Assembly: GCF_964340395.1 (NCBI RefSeq)
Contig: NC_135562.1
Span: 13,371,043-13,435,042, forward strand
Reading direction: 5' to 3'
Length of the DNA: 64,000 bases
From: Glandiceps talaboti
Taxonomy: Eukaryota; Hemichordata; Enteropneusta; Spengelidae
The translations under genes were made by a program, and so were the position numbers. Position 1 is the first letter of the stretch. Each line of letters opens with the position of its first letter. Shown one piece after another: positions 36,211-48,289 of this stretch. The notes under the pieces were generated by a model. It was not told the origin of the DNA and made no database searches. It saw only the letters and a list, made by a program, of their open reading frames with translations.

Positions 36211-37192
36211 GTGTGTGGTGCACACATTTATACTATATAAACAATTGTTGGATGGTTTTATTTACCATTTTATAGCAAACAAGTCCCTGTATTATGCATC
36301 CTTGGAAAACTAACACATTTTACATTCCAATTACTGACATATGACTCTACTATATTAACACATGCCCAAACAGAACTGATGTATGGACAGTTGTCACATA
36401 TCTATAAATTTCAATGTACTGCTTTGGAAATTACTTAGATTTTCACAAGCTTATCAACCCATTCTAATTTCAACATTTGCCTTAAAATTATCAGTTTAAT
36501 ATCTTGGAGAACCCTAATGAAAATGGTGAGAACAATCATTACAATAGCCATGGCTGAAAAGTGCACGAGTAATATACTAAATCTCCATTGTGTTGAGCAG
36601 GGGGCGAGAAAGGGAAGACGTTGCATTTAACATTGTATGGCGCCCTAAGTGGCGAGATTGAGAGAATACAGAATAGTCCCCAGGATGACAGGACTGATAC
36701 ACAATTCATTAATTAGCGCAAAAACTAATGCGCCGACCCACAATTTTTGTTTCATTTTCAAGAAGTACATGATAAAGTCTACATCTTGTCAAATTGTCAT
36801 AAAATTGACATTACAAGAAGAGAGATATTTCAGTGAAAATATAATATTTTTAAATAAAGTCATGTGACTAGACTTATGGTAAATACCCTGGAAATCTTTT
36901 TTTTTTTTTTCATATGTTGAAATACCACTTTTCCTACATAGTACAGATATATGGCTAGGTAAAAAGCTATTAATATGAGAAATACACATTCAAATTTATT
37001 TATCATTGACATATAAGAAAGAAAATTATTTTTCACAATTTTCATCAAAAATATTAGGAGTGCATATTGTACTTTCTGCATTTCCAAAAAAACAAGCGCG
37101 GCGACCCCATATTTTCTTTCCATTTTCTAAGAGCGTAATAAATATATTTTGCAAAAAATCACTTTTGATCAAATTGACATTACTTTTAATGT
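36211..37192. other. 3' non-coding part of the transposon with diverged subterminal repeats
   Basis: The segment around 36725-36815 (gcgccgaccca ... aaaattgacattac) resembles 37096-37190 (gcgcggcgacccca ... caaattgacattac). These are diverged direct repeats of roughly 100 bp near the right end, possibly transposase-binding subterminal repeats. Confidence 0.5.
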
Positions 37193-37212
37193 TAAGTATC
37201 ATCCTTCCTTAA
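37193..37212 (+). repeat. Right 16-bp terminal inverted repeat and TTAA
   Basis: TAAGTATCATCCTTCC followed by TTAA at 37209-37212, pairing with the left end at 27968-27987. Confidence 0.88.
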
Positions 37213-37482
37213 GCTAGTTGTCTTTTTATACTTTTTTTCCACAAATATACAAATTACATCTAAATTTAACTTCTGGAGAGATGTATTTCTGAGAGACATT
37301 GAAAGATAAAATAAATTAATGTAAGGATTCTATCAAAAGAGCATATGCAGGTCAAAGGTCACGGTGATGAGATAATACAAGAACTTTCCTTTTACCACTA
37401 TTTAATGTTGTATGCTCTGCGAAAATAAACATTCAAAACATTTGCTCAAACAAAAGTGAAGGAAACTGAACTATATTTTCTT

Positions 37483-37790
37483 TAAAGTGGTATATGGATG
37501 AGGTTGGGTGTTTATTTTGTATTTTTCATTTATAAAACAATTTTATCATGGCTTCCTCTTTGAAAACTTAATGTGAAACAATATAGACCAAGTCTGGTTT
37601 TTTAACCCAATACATTGCAAACAAATATTGTACACATTTATTCAAGATTTTTTGAAATTTATTGAGCTACAACATGGATTTGGAATACTTTGTTCTACAT
37701 TGATATTTCAAGCAGGCAGCCATGATGGTTTTATAAATTAAAAATCCAAAACAATGTCAAATCCTCATCCGTATGGCCACTTAAAAACCG
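37483..37790. mobile_element. 300-bp MITE with about 80-bp inverted ends
   Basis: The left arm (agtggtatatggatgagg, tatttttcatttataaaac, atcatggcttcct) is the imperfect reverse complement of the right arm (ggcagccatgatggttttat, cctcatccgtatggccact). TTAA-like flanks (tttaaa / cttaaaa) suggest the same target preference as the large transposon next to it. A single end of the same family lies at 35032. Confidence 0.75.
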
Positions 37791-38097
37791 CTGACATTCT
37801 GAGTTCACGAAAGAAAAGAAAATAATCTTTAAAATTGTGCAGGTGCAAGCTTTCATGTCTTCAATGGGAGATTACAGAAACTTCCGGCATTTTCATGAAT
37901 GTGGTCCCTGAGACATATATGAAAGTAACTGTTGGTTGTAAAATGCATGGTTTATTTCATTTTTGACTAAGTAGCAATCCATTGTACAATTTAGTTTGCA
38001 AACTGATAACTATATTTCCACTGAGTTAACCAGTTCCATTAAACAAATAAAGTATTTTGTTAGTTTACTTAAAGTTGCAATATCATCATTCATCATC
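37791..38097. other. Intron between MITE and microsatellite
   Basis: Nothing recognised. Confidence 0.4.
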
Positions 38098-38212
38098 ATC
38101 TTCATCTTCTTCTTCTTCTTCTTCTTCTTCTTCTTCTTCTTCTTCTTCTTCTTCTTCTTCTTCTTCTTCTTCTTCTTCTTCTTCTTCTTCTTCTTCTTCT
38201 TCTTCTTCTTCT
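38098..38212. repeat. (TTC)n microsatellite
   Basis: About 110 bp of TTC. The polyphenylalanine and polyserine frames seen through it are artefacts. Confidence 0.96.
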
Positions 38213-38918
38213 GAAATTCTCAGAACTATTAAAAGTTTTGTTTCAACCTCTAAGTTTAGCTAGTGACATAAAAATCCTTATTATTTCTCTATCAATAACG
38301 TCATTTGGGTTGGTCAATCACCTTCTGGAACCTCCAACTGAACCAGGTTCTGTCACAACAAGCTTCATGAGTTTTTTAATGAGTCAGTGTATTAAAAATG
38401 GGAGGCACCACAAACTACATTAAAAGCAATGACCCAGCACCACCATCACCACCAACACATCGTAAACACTGTAAATGCAACTTACAAAACGATGTAGCAT
38501 CAGCCATCACTGTGTAGTATCAGTGCTGCATACTGGCACTTAATCCTAAACACCGTTATCAACTTACAGAACTGAAATTTAAATGAAAAATTCTTTTGAA
38601 AATAAATAAATAAATAAATTATTAATGAATTAATTTCAATACAAATAATCATTTATCTCAAAAAAATGAAATGTTTACTTAGAAATACAGATTTTATTTC
38701 AATTATCAAAATTTAGCAAACAAAATAAACAAAATTAGCTTTCAACTTCGATCATAAGTCAAATTCTCAATACAAGATATTCAAATTGAGTCTTATGACT
38801 TTTAACTAGAGATCATACATGAAATGTGTCATAAACTCAAAGATTTGGATTATCAATATTAAAAAAACAAACAAACAAAATCAACACAAATTAATTTTCA
38901 TACATATTAAGTAATCCA
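38213..38918. other. AT-rich intronic sequence
   Basis: No gene recognised. It includes a short (AATA)n run near 38602. Confidence 0.4.
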
Positions 38919-39022
38919 CAGGCACTCGAATCAATTTGTATGCTTTTAAAAAAAATGTAGTAAGCATACCTACTCTATATTTAAAACAAACAAACATACA
39001 AACTGATTCGAGTGCCTATGAA
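38919..39022. repeat. Inverted repeat (hairpin) about 100 bp
   Basis: aggcactcgaatcaatttgt (38920) pairs with acaaactgattcgagtgcct (ending near 39018), with an AT-rich loop containing the inner pair gtatgct / agcatac. Confidence 0.75.
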
Positions 39023-40224
39023 CAAAACTAAAAAAAATGTGTGTGTGCTGTGAGCTTGGATTCGATGACAACAATGGAAGGTGTTTGTTTAAGGTAGAGT
39101 ACACTGTTTGATGTCAGCGATGTACTATCACGAAATTTATGGAACATTACACGATGTCATAACCTAAACTCATAAGACTGTCTGAACACTTTAGAAATGA
39201 AAGTGTGGTTTACCTACCAAGTGGAAGTATGTGTAAAACCTCGACGTACAAATGACAAATTCATCGCCATTTTGTTACATTGTTCGACACTTTTCATCAA
39301 CCACCACATATCAGTATCGGGTTGTTGCACGAACATTTTCTCACCAAATTCCATGGAATTTGGCGAAATGATAAAACATATATGATAGAATCTTAAAATG
39401 TATAGTAATATTGTAAACGAAACTGTCATCTCCCTCAAAAATCAATTGAGATTAAAATAAGCCCAAACGTACTAATCTGATGACAAGTCAACAGGATAGC
39501 CAAAAACTTGATTACTTCAGTCAGGTGAAAGATCAGGTTATAATCTATGTAAGGTGGTGTCTCATTGGCCGATGAGCGCCATCCAACCAATGCAATAACC
39601 CGTTAAACATCCAATAGAAAGCGTTGTTATTTTGAAACCATGACGAGTGTTGCGTTGATGACCTCAAAATCCGTTGTTGGTGGCGCGCTTTGTTGCCATA
39701 CACAGCGCGCACTTCGATCAAAGCATGGGACGTATTTCATGCATTTTAAATTGCCCCAAAAAGATACTTCCTCGATATAACCTGAGATATATATATTCTT
39801 CTAGAAACTATGATAAAACAAATATAATCTGTGATAGATGTTTTTACAATTACAGCCTAAATTTGGCTTTTGATCAAATGAGACCCTTTGGCCTCCCTAA
39901 CTGTGTATGGCACTGTGATGCCTCCGGCAACGTCGAGTATTTTGATCTGTGTGGACCGATTTTGAATACTTCAGGGTTCTAAAACTGTTATGCTAGGATT
40001 CTTGGGGTGGGGAAAAAGTAATTTTTGCTGTCTCATTCATAGTATGTTATTTTTAACCAATCATTATTATCTTTCAAATTTAGATGTCACTACTATTAAG
40101 ACTTTTGAATTATTGAGTAAAGTATGGATTAAAGTGAATCAATTTGGACTATATTTTGTAGTTAACTTGATTGAGTGTGTATTTCTTTTGGACTCTTTAG
40201 ATTTTTTTCGTTTTGATTTGTGAT
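39023..40224. other. Intronic sequence; unassigned 102-codon open frame at 39674-39982
   Basis: It contains a 20-bp perfect palindrome ccaaattccatggaatttgg (39344-39363). The frame 39674-39982 has several cysteines (CDRCFYNYS, LPNCVWHCDASG) but no domain I recognise, and no promoter or splice context supports it. It may be a remnant of a mobile element. Confidence 0.35.
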
Positions 40225-40625
40225 AACAGAAATAGAGAAAGCCAGAAATAAGTACAAAATAAGTATACTTAAAATATACCTATTCAAGTTACTTTTTTCC
40301 TTCATTGACTTGCTATAGCACACAAAGATGGAGTCAAAAATAAGAAAGAAATAAGTATGCTTAAAGTGTACTTACATGGGACTTTGTCGATTTTTTTTTC
40401 AATGTATTGACTTGAAATTATCATGTCAAAAATAAGTATGAAATAAATATACTTGAAATGTACTTAAGTTTAATAAGTACAAAATAAGTATACACTTATT
40501 GTGTTTCATGAAAAAATGTTTAGCATCATAACAACACCAAGTCTATTTTAAGTATACTTGAAATGTACTTGACATTGAAACAGTATACTTTAAGTATAAA
40601 ATAAGTAAATACCGTTTCATTTTGG
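40225..40625. repeat. Cluster of AAGTATACTT-type words before the macrodomain 2 exon
   Basis: The words aataagtayaaaataagtat and aagtatacttgaaatgtact recur about ten times in both orientations in 400 bp. The motif AAGTATACTT is itself palindromic. The block ends about 10 bp before the exon's acceptor. Confidence 0.65.
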
Positions 40626-40635
40626 TATGGGCCAG

Positions 40636-40757
40636 GTTACGCTTCAGAAGAATTTGCTGCTGCTGGAGGAATAACAACTTCTAGTAATCCACTGGAAATC
40701 AAGATAACAGAAGGAAAGAAAATAAGATTAGTCAAAGGCAACATAGCTCAACAGAAG
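40636..40757 (+). CDS. PARP14-like gene, start of macrodomain 2
   Basis: The exon is 122 bp, acceptor tatgggccag (phase 1, completing G from 26751), donor cagaag|gtatgg in phase 0. It encodes YASEEFAAAGGITTSSNPLE then ITEGKKIRLVKGNIAQQK, the first strand and helix of a macrodomain (K-G-N-I, where K-G-D-I/L is usual). It is the first exon after the large transposon, about 13.9 kb downstream of 26751. It is not detectable as an isolated open frame. Confidence 0.8.
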
Positions 40758-40774
40758 GTATGGCTTAATCATAT

Positions 40775-40880
40775 ACTTATTAGCCCCCGCCGGATGTGGT
40801 CCGGGACGGGGGCTTATAGAATGGGTTCCATGTGTGCGTAAGTGCATGCGTGCGTGCATCAGTGCGTGCGTCCGGAGCCA
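40775..40880. repeat. Hairpin-headed repeat (agcccccg ... cgggggct)
   Basis: agcccccgccggatgtggtc followed by cgggacgggggct forms a stem, followed by a GTGCGTGCGT-rich stretch and ccggagccatatcttggtca. This layout is that of a dispersed repeat family end. The family is unnamed here. Confidence 0.5.
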
Positions 40881-42231
40881 TATCTTGGTCATTCATTGAC
40901 CATTACTTTCAAACTTAGTAAATGGATAATGAACTATGACTTACATATGCACGTCAATTTGTTTTGGGATATGATACAATTTAGCCAACTTAGAGCCATT
41001 TTGATTTTTTAACATGTCATCATGAGCCATTATTCAATCATATGTAGTTGGTTTTCTGAATCTCAATCTGAAAACGAGTCCAGATCATCTACTCGAGCTG
41101 AAGCATGAGTTGCATCAGATGCGTTTAAATCTATCTGTGAAGAAGGCTGTTTTGTGTTCATTTCTGCATCAATAAAAGGTAAGATTAGTTATTTGTCTCA
41201 AACATTTAATTTGTGGCTGACATATTCCACATCAAATATTTGATGCTATGTCAATCTTAATTGTTTATATGTGGTGTACTCGTATGTAAACAAGCTTAAT
41301 GAGTTTTTTAATGAACATTTTAAGCACAAGTACTTTGTTTCCTTTAAGCTTTAAGCACCCAATGTTACAGGGGAATACTATTCGCAAAAATTTAGTAAAA
41401 TATTCATGACTACTTCACCAAAGTAGATTTTGGTATTTATACTACGTTATCTGATAAAGTCAACTGGCAGCCATATTATTAAACGAAATAAAACATCATG
41501 ATATATCAATGAATCCCGTAAAATCTGGAATACAAAGATGAGATACATTCGAATATGGTCTGAATCCCAATCTGAAAATAGACCTCGATCTCGAAAGGTA
41601 TCCAAATTAATCCAAATCGAGGCTGATGACATTTGGCGTCACCTCGTTCTATGGCCGCCATGATCCCTGTTTGTCGTACATTGTGTCGAATGGTTTATGT
41701 GTCATTATCTGTGTGAGAACAGGTAAGACAGGTTGAATATTTTTTTTCAGATGTTCAACTGCGATGTACATGTATAAAACCAAGTTTGTGTTATGCATTT
41801 TCCAATGCAGAAAGTTAATGCCATGATGAACATCTTACGGAGTCAATGCATTGTCAAGAATCGAACCAAAATCTCTACAAATTACAATTATTTGTTTTCG
41901 CTAAAATCATATGAAACGGCAGCCCTTTTATTTATTACTTGAACGGAAATTTACATGGATCATAACAGTGTTGTATAAACGATTGTTACTGTCCCACTGG
42001 AAACCGTCCCTATATAGTTAATGGAGCAATCCATTAAGACGCCCTCAACAGAGAAGGAAATTAGCTATTGGTATATAAACTTGTCTACCAGGAAATCCCG
42101 TTAGGACTGATGATAAGCGAGTATATGGTACATAACGGAAATAAACCGGAGAACTGTATATTCGCAGCCACACTACGAACATAACGTTTGTTCTGCCTGA
42201 CGCGTCAGCTCATTTAGGGCGAGATATGTTG

Positions 42232-42232
<1 letters not shown>
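40881..42232. other. Intronic sequence with a short dispersed duplication
   Basis: A word near 41057 (tctgaatctcaatctgaaaa) recurs diverged near 41560 (tctgaatcccaatctgaaaa). No gene recognised. Confidence 0.4.

Positions 42233-42276
<44 letters not shown>
42233..42276. repeat. (ATT)n microsatellite
   Basis: 44 bp of ATT repeats. Confidence 0.95.
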
Positions 42277-42277
<1 letters not shown>

Positions 42278-42487
42278 ACGTTAGGGGGTTTTAATAGTAC
42301 ATAATAATAAAAATGTCTGCACAAATTTTTTTTTTTAGAGGAATGGTGCTTTCAATAAAATATATCCGTGTGAGCTTATAGAATATATTTATTTTAAAGG
42401 GATCATAAGATGTGGACATTTTTCCTTTATAAAGCTCAAAAGCTCAAAATGAATAATAAACAGAAAACATGAAATATTTTTAAAAAA

Positions 42488-42556
42488 GTGTGTGTGTGTG
42501 TGTGTGTGTGTTTGTTTGTGTGTGTGTGTGTGTGTGTGTGTGGGGGGGGGGGGGGG
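42488..42556. repeat. (GT)n followed by a 15-base G run
   Basis: GT dinucleotides with one TTTGTTTG interruption, ending in consecutive G (42542-42556). Confidence 0.95.
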
Positions 42557-45186
42557 CTGGTGCCTGACCTGAGTTTGTCCAGACGCTTGACAAATCCACT
42601 GCGCAAAGTTATGCGCATAGTTGTACAATGGTTCGTCTATTGTCTACATAGGGTTGGACAAAAGTAAGCTCTTCGGATGTATATGACTAAAGCGATTGTC
42701 AAAAGTTAGTGTACAACAATAGAGCAAGAAAATATAAACATTCTCACCATAATAACACATAGATATACTTCATTTTCATCAATTAAAATACGTGTTCATC
42801 TCTTTTCCAAAACCAAAACGAAAGAGTTATTTTCGTCCCTCTAAAATCAAGCTGTCATTTATTGGCAAAAACACCTTCAGTTTTATTAAAAGTCTGGCCG
42901 CAATTTTGAGAGTCTGGCGTTTATACTTTTCTCAAGGAAGGATAAGATGCTAACTCGGCGATGGTGTCGTGCACCAAGAAATCTGTGCATGCACTCGTAC
43001 TTTCCATGGCCACTGAACTGACCCCCTGCAAGATTACCACTGTAAGCGACTTGTAACTAACAGCACAAGCGGGGAGGACACGTTTCCTAGCAATGCAAAA
43101 TATGAGAAAAAACGATATTTTCTACACCACAGAAACTCCATATTCAATAGAGGACAGTACTTTCCCTATGGATACTTTTTATTGACAAATTTGATTGTTT
43201 AGCTTACATTTTGCTCACTTCTGCATTCAACGGGATTAGCATGAACCATTTTGACCTCGAAACAGGACGCACATACGAGTCATATAACCACACATCTGAT
43301 TCTCACATTAACGATCCGTGCTATGTCCGTACTACTAGTACTAGGGCGACATGATGAACTTACTGTTTTAGTGTTTGGTACATGGTGTAGGGTGACTTGG
43401 TTTGAACGGACATCTCCTTTTTTATGTTAATCTTTTCAAATATTACTTCTGAAAAAAAGTGTATTTTAGACGTTCAGAGAGATGTAAATATAATTTTTTA
43501 AAAACCAGGAACGAACTACTCATCAAATAGAACTCATTAATATGCTACCACAAGTACCTGTTCATCCACTGAACCTTCCAGCACCTCGAGCTAGAGGCAT
43601 TTTGGAACTGCAGCAATCACTGCACGTACGAACCCGGCCCAAAGCTAGACAATGTTGATTTGGGGTACAAAAATAGAAATAGACCCACCTCACTGAACCG
43701 TGTAGAAATGTTACCATGGATACTTTTTTCATGGGGAGACAATGTAGGTAATTTTTATACAACTTGTATATACATGTAACATTGTTGCAATTTGAATATT
43801 TGGGTTACACGATACATGATCACAAGACACTGACTTCAACTTTATACTTGTACAGTTGGCCTGACAGATGGAAAATAATCGTATTTGTGATTGAATACAT
43901 CCACTGAAACACATGACTATGAATTCAGTAATTTTACATTGGCAGGGTATTTCATTTCGTCTGGAGTTTGTCATTCGAATGCTGCCCTCATCGGCCGGTC
44001 CAAATTTTCCCATCATGCAACAATCAGACCACAGTATTATGTGGATCAATGAGAGAAATCCACAACAAAATTTCACTCAAAATCTGTATTGTGATGACTC
44101 CTTTGGCGATACTGACTGCTAAATTCAACGAACATACACTAAAAAAATCTACCAAGTGTGGTTTATTTTTTTAGACGCTTACTGATGTTTGCTTATTGTT
44201 ATTGTGGACGTTTCCTGAAGACTACACGATACTGTGATAAGACTAACCGGCCATATTTGAATTTGCTCGTGAGTTTATGTCGGACTGCATGTCGTATGCT
44301 TCGAACAGCAGCATATACAGTACGAGTGCAACCCTACAGAGTTGCACAGGATACCTAATATTCAATTATTTTGTGACGGCTATATATTTGCTTGGAAATA
44401 ACCTCTGTGTAAACGGACAGTGTTTAATCATGAAGCAACTAACGGTTTCCTTGAACGCAACTTTGGATGTTTTGGTATCGGGTGTCAATGTCTTGTCAAA
44501 CCGGACCTACGTTACATTAATTGCTTATCCATGATTATGTCATATATTCAACTGAAGACTATGTACTACGTATGCATATATGTATATGATTTACACTGCC
44601 AAGAAAGGAAAGTTGAATTTTGTTCTTAGCAAAAGGTATGTAGAGCTGATGACTTCGTTAACGTACATGTTCATGTTTGTAAATGTCAGCACAACAGTTA
44701 CTGAAAAGGACAAGAATATGTCAAGATGGGGTTGTATTTAAAAGCTGAGTAATTTGTATTAAATCGTAATTTCACACAGTATATCTTTATTGCTGTGTTA
44801 TGTTGTCATTATTGCAAACAGTTGCCAGTGTATACATTTAATATTTAACAGAAAACTAGCGAAGGCCTGCAATTTTCTTCACATTCCTGCACACCGGTTT
44901 GTTTATATTCACGTGACGTATGGTAGCACCCTCCTTGCGCGTGACATGTTGTAGTGTAGTTGGCCCGGCCGGCTCTTCAAAAAATTGGGATCGTAATTAG
45001 ACCTTGTAATCGGCACAGATCTTCTGACATACATGTTAAGCTTTTACAACCACTCAGTTTGTGACTAGTTGCATATTTTATTAGGACTTGGAGTAACAAA
45101 ATATTTGGTATTTTAATAGCAGTAGGTGTATGTCAGATGTAATTTTTGTACTAAAACATAGCATTTGTAAAGTAAGCGTATTTTAT
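42557..45186. other. Long intronic stretch, no gene recognised
   Basis: Overlapping open frames of 60-115 codons occur on both strands (43562-44629), but none shows a domain, start context or splice pair. Nothing else is supported. Confidence 0.4.
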
Positions 45187-45775
45187 GTTTCCATGGAAGC
45201 CACTCTCCAATTTTAGATAATCTGTCTTACAATGGATAGCATTAGTGCATATATGCCAAAAGTAAGGATTTTGTTTGTAAAAAATTTTTTCTTCGAATTT
45301 TACATAAATTTTGCCTAATAATGCATAATATGGTGATTTAGGTTACCATGGCAACAGATGTTCCTAAAATGATATCTATTTTTGAACTCGGCATAACAAA
45401 CTACTCAAGATAGGGTGGTCAATATGCTAATAAACAATGTTATAATTAGGTTTATCATGTTATTTTCCAGATATGTAGGTGTTTAACCAACACAACATTT
45501 TTTACTCTACCATATGTTTCCATGGAAATAGCTATCCAATTTTATACAATTTATGTTACACCAGGTAGCACTAACTCATACATGTCTAATACCAGGACAT
45601 TTTTTCACTGTATTATCTTTTTTTTCAATGTTTTATGTCAATTTTTGGAAAAATGATTAACATATTATGGTGATTTTGGTTACCATGGCAACAGATGTTC
45701 ATAAAATGACCCCCTTTTTTGAACCCAGCATACAAAACTACCCCAGGTAGGGTGGTTAATATTATAGTAAACCCG
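45187..45775. repeat. Two-copy tandem repeat of about 327 bp
   Basis: The first copy starts tatgtttccatggaagccac (about 45187) and the second catatgtttccatggaaata (about 45513). Both continue with the same order of words and end with ggttaccatggcaacagatg (about 45342 and 45679) and a conserved gggtggt..aatat. Confidence 0.75.
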
Positions 45776-46050
45776 ATTATTACTATTATTATTATTATCA
45801 TGTACTATTATTTAATTATTATTATTATTATTAGTTTATTTCTACATGTGCGTCTCAGCGCGATGTACAGACTGAAGTTTAAAATTGCAATAAAATAAAG
45901 AAAATAACAGCACAATAGAGAGACTAAGTGTAAAACTGACCCGCTAAATTAATTCACATTATTTAAAAACCAACAAGTTAAAATCAATTGCTTGAAATGT
46001 TGTCTAAAAAGATGGGTCTTTAAATTACGTTTAAAAATGTCAATGGATGG
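45776..46050. mobile_element. Possible SINE or LINE tail
   Basis: An ATT-rich simple repeat followed by gtttatttctacatgtgcgt, ctcagcgcgatgtacagact and an adenine-rich part. Retroposon tails with 'gcgc-gtac' near the end look like this, but I cannot name the family. Confidence 0.35.
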
Positions 46051-47419
46051 ATGCAATTCGATGTTGTTCCTCACAATCACAAAGAGATTGGAATGTATAT
46101 CTTGCACAAATTGTACTTCCATGGTGTGAGAGAGCTGTTATTGTGTCACTCAGATGATGGGGATGATTGGTCAGCATTGATAAGGATCTCACATCCAATT
46201 ACATCTAATTTTGTCTTGCTCATAAAAAACGTATGTGTGCCCAGTAAACTGTCCATAGAACTAAAAATTCTGTAAGACACATAAGACAGGTGTGTTAATT
46301 GTCTGTGGTTCTCCACGAGGTTTTTTTTTGCGGGACGCAATGTCCCTTTGTTTGCATGGGCCGCCCTTTTGTTTTGTTTTGTTTTTGGCGTGAACGTGTT
46401 CATACATACTTTAGGTTCTAATGTCGCAGCTATCGCAATGGAGGAAGTGATCAGGTTGTTCGCCTTGACACTGTGTCTATCACCATTTGTGAACTCCCTT
46501 ATCGCCTCGATAATACTGATGGTAGTCGAAACAAAAACAGTTTAAAGCCAAAGGATTCCCCGGTAATGCCTTAGTACAAGTACAAGCAAGACGATGTGTC
46601 AGTAGTTTACGTAGGTGGGCTAATGAAGACGGTACGTTGGTAGTTAATTTATGTGGCCGGGTTAATCAACCCTTCTTCCCGTAAGCGTTAAATAGTACAC
46701 ATACAATGTCAGGACCATTTTAAATGTTGCACTGTATCGATGATCACGAATGAAAACTTACAAATTATGATTATTCGTAAAGAATAACTACTCCGGTAGT
46801 GTTACTGTCGGAGTGTCCTGAATGATTAAGTTTGGATATGAATCGCGATTGTCGTAGCAGGATACGGCGGCCATGCTTGTCACGCGCATGAACTACTGAG
46901 CGTATTCGGTAATTCATAGCCCAAATTCGTGACATAAATTAAAAAGAAGTATATTGCTGGCAAATTTTGATGAAAAATTTGTTTTCCATTCATATAAATA
47001 AGAAAGATATCAAAATTCAAATTGTATTTAAAATTTTAAATAAAAGAAAATGAATTGTTTTAAATTATATGTATGCAAGTTTACAAGGCGAAAACCAACA
47101 ACCCAAAACTAACTGATAGCTAGCATATAGGTGTATGTATCAACCATGTGCAGTCCATGTAGCATGCCTCCCTTATAACATATATGACACTCGGTTTGAA
47201 TCTGGAATGTCTAACATGATACATGGAAATACTTACAACTGCAGCATCAGAGGGAAAAGGAATTATATTGTCACATTCTTCAGTATATAGTGTATCAATA
47301 GATGTACTACTCAATCTGGAATGCATTTGCTAACCATTAAAAAATACAAGAGACAAGATACACTATGTATAAGCCTTGACTTTTCAATTGCATGTTACTG
47401 ATAGATGTATTTCTTTGTT
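46051..47419. other. Intronic sequence, no gene recognised
   Basis: The frame 46348-46545 encodes a hydrophobic segment (FALTLCLSPFVNSLIASIIL) that could span a membrane, but nothing else supports a gene. No other feature is seen. Confidence 0.35.
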
Positions 47420-47990
47420 ATCTGTTGCAGGTAGCTGTTGGTATCTATAGTATACATATTGTTGGATGCTGGAGGGGTTTACAAGCATACATACATAACA
47501 AAGGCACACACCTTGCAAAACAGAGATAAATACAAAATGCAGTTCTTGAGATGAGAGAACATTCCTCACTGGAGGGAATAAAGTAGGGGTTGGTCACCGT
47601 ACCAAACTAGCTACTGGCTTGAACATAAGCCAACTGGAGTCAGAGAGCATAATATGTAAGAACAGGAATCAAAGTACAAGTGATCAATAACATAATCGAT
47701 ACAAACATCAATACAGACTTCCCACGGTAACTGGCCTGAACATAGGCCAACTGGTGTCATACAACAAAATAAAGACAGGAATCAAAATACAGAGTACAAG
47801 CAGTCAATATCAAAAGCAATACACATACCAATACAAAGTTCTCAAGGCAACAGAACACTCCTCAATTACTGACAGGATATATAAAGCCATTAAGTATACC
47901 AATCTAGCCACTGACTGGAGCATAGGTCAAACACCACCTCACAAGTCTGAGATATACAAACAGACTTGGGGAATAAATAAGTACATAAGG
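47420..47990. repeat. Diverged tandem repeats (about 130 bp unit)
   Basis: The phrase actggc(c/t)tgaacata(a/g)gcc followed by aactgg.gtcat/gag and an AC-rich stretch recurs near 47613 and 47730, and diverged near 47910 (gactggagcataggtcaaac). Confidence 0.6.
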
Positions 47991-48289
47991 CTATAGAAAA
48001 ACTGTACAAGGTACACAAAGCACATTGAGAGCGACTTGTTATGATCAAACCAAACAACTACCAGTTACAGTGTAAGTAGCGATAGTAATAAGAGGAGATA
48101 CCTGACTAAACAGTATATCAGTCTCCAGCTGAATCCAGAGATATTGACAAGTGTACATTCTTGTTGGGTCAAAAAATGTGATTTTTGGTCAAAAAAACAT
48201 AAACTCCAAAACTGCTGGGCATATTGACCTGAAATTTGATGGAAATGTTCTTAGAAGTGTTATTCTGCAGATTGTCTGTAAAACATTTT

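Larger units (their letters stand above)
27972..37208 (+). mobile_element. 9.2 kb TTAA-flanked DNA transposon (Kolobok/Mutator-like transposase plus exonuclease)
   Basis: The left terminus GGAAGGATGATACTTA (27972-27987) is the exact reverse complement of the right terminus (37193-37208). TTAA stands immediately outside both ends (27968-27971 and 37209-37212), as expected for a TTAA target duplication (known for Kolobok and piggyBac elements). Inside is one spliced gene on the + strand (28090-34976) with a DDE-type transposase and a DEDDh exonuclease domain, a possible polyA signal at 36205 and a 36-bp minisatellite. Two frameshifts suggest it is no longer autonomous. The Kolobok label is inferred from TTAA; the transposase resembles the Pfam 'Mutator-like transposase' family from memory. 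Confidence 0.85.

Noticed and set aside
27300-37300. piggyBac as the identity of the TTAA element
   Set aside because: TTAA fits piggyBac too, but the transposase motifs (VDGGWQ, cysteine pairs) are of the Mutator/Kolobok type.
37996-38263. Poly-Phe and poly-Ser open frames
   Set aside because: Products of the (TTC)n microsatellite.
39674-39982. 102-codon cysteine-containing open frame
   Set aside because: No family recognised and no gene context; could be a transposon remnant.
46348-46545. Hydrophobic open frame resembling a membrane helix
   Set aside because: Too short, no ATG context or neighbouring exons; chance hydrophobicity is likely in T-rich sequence.
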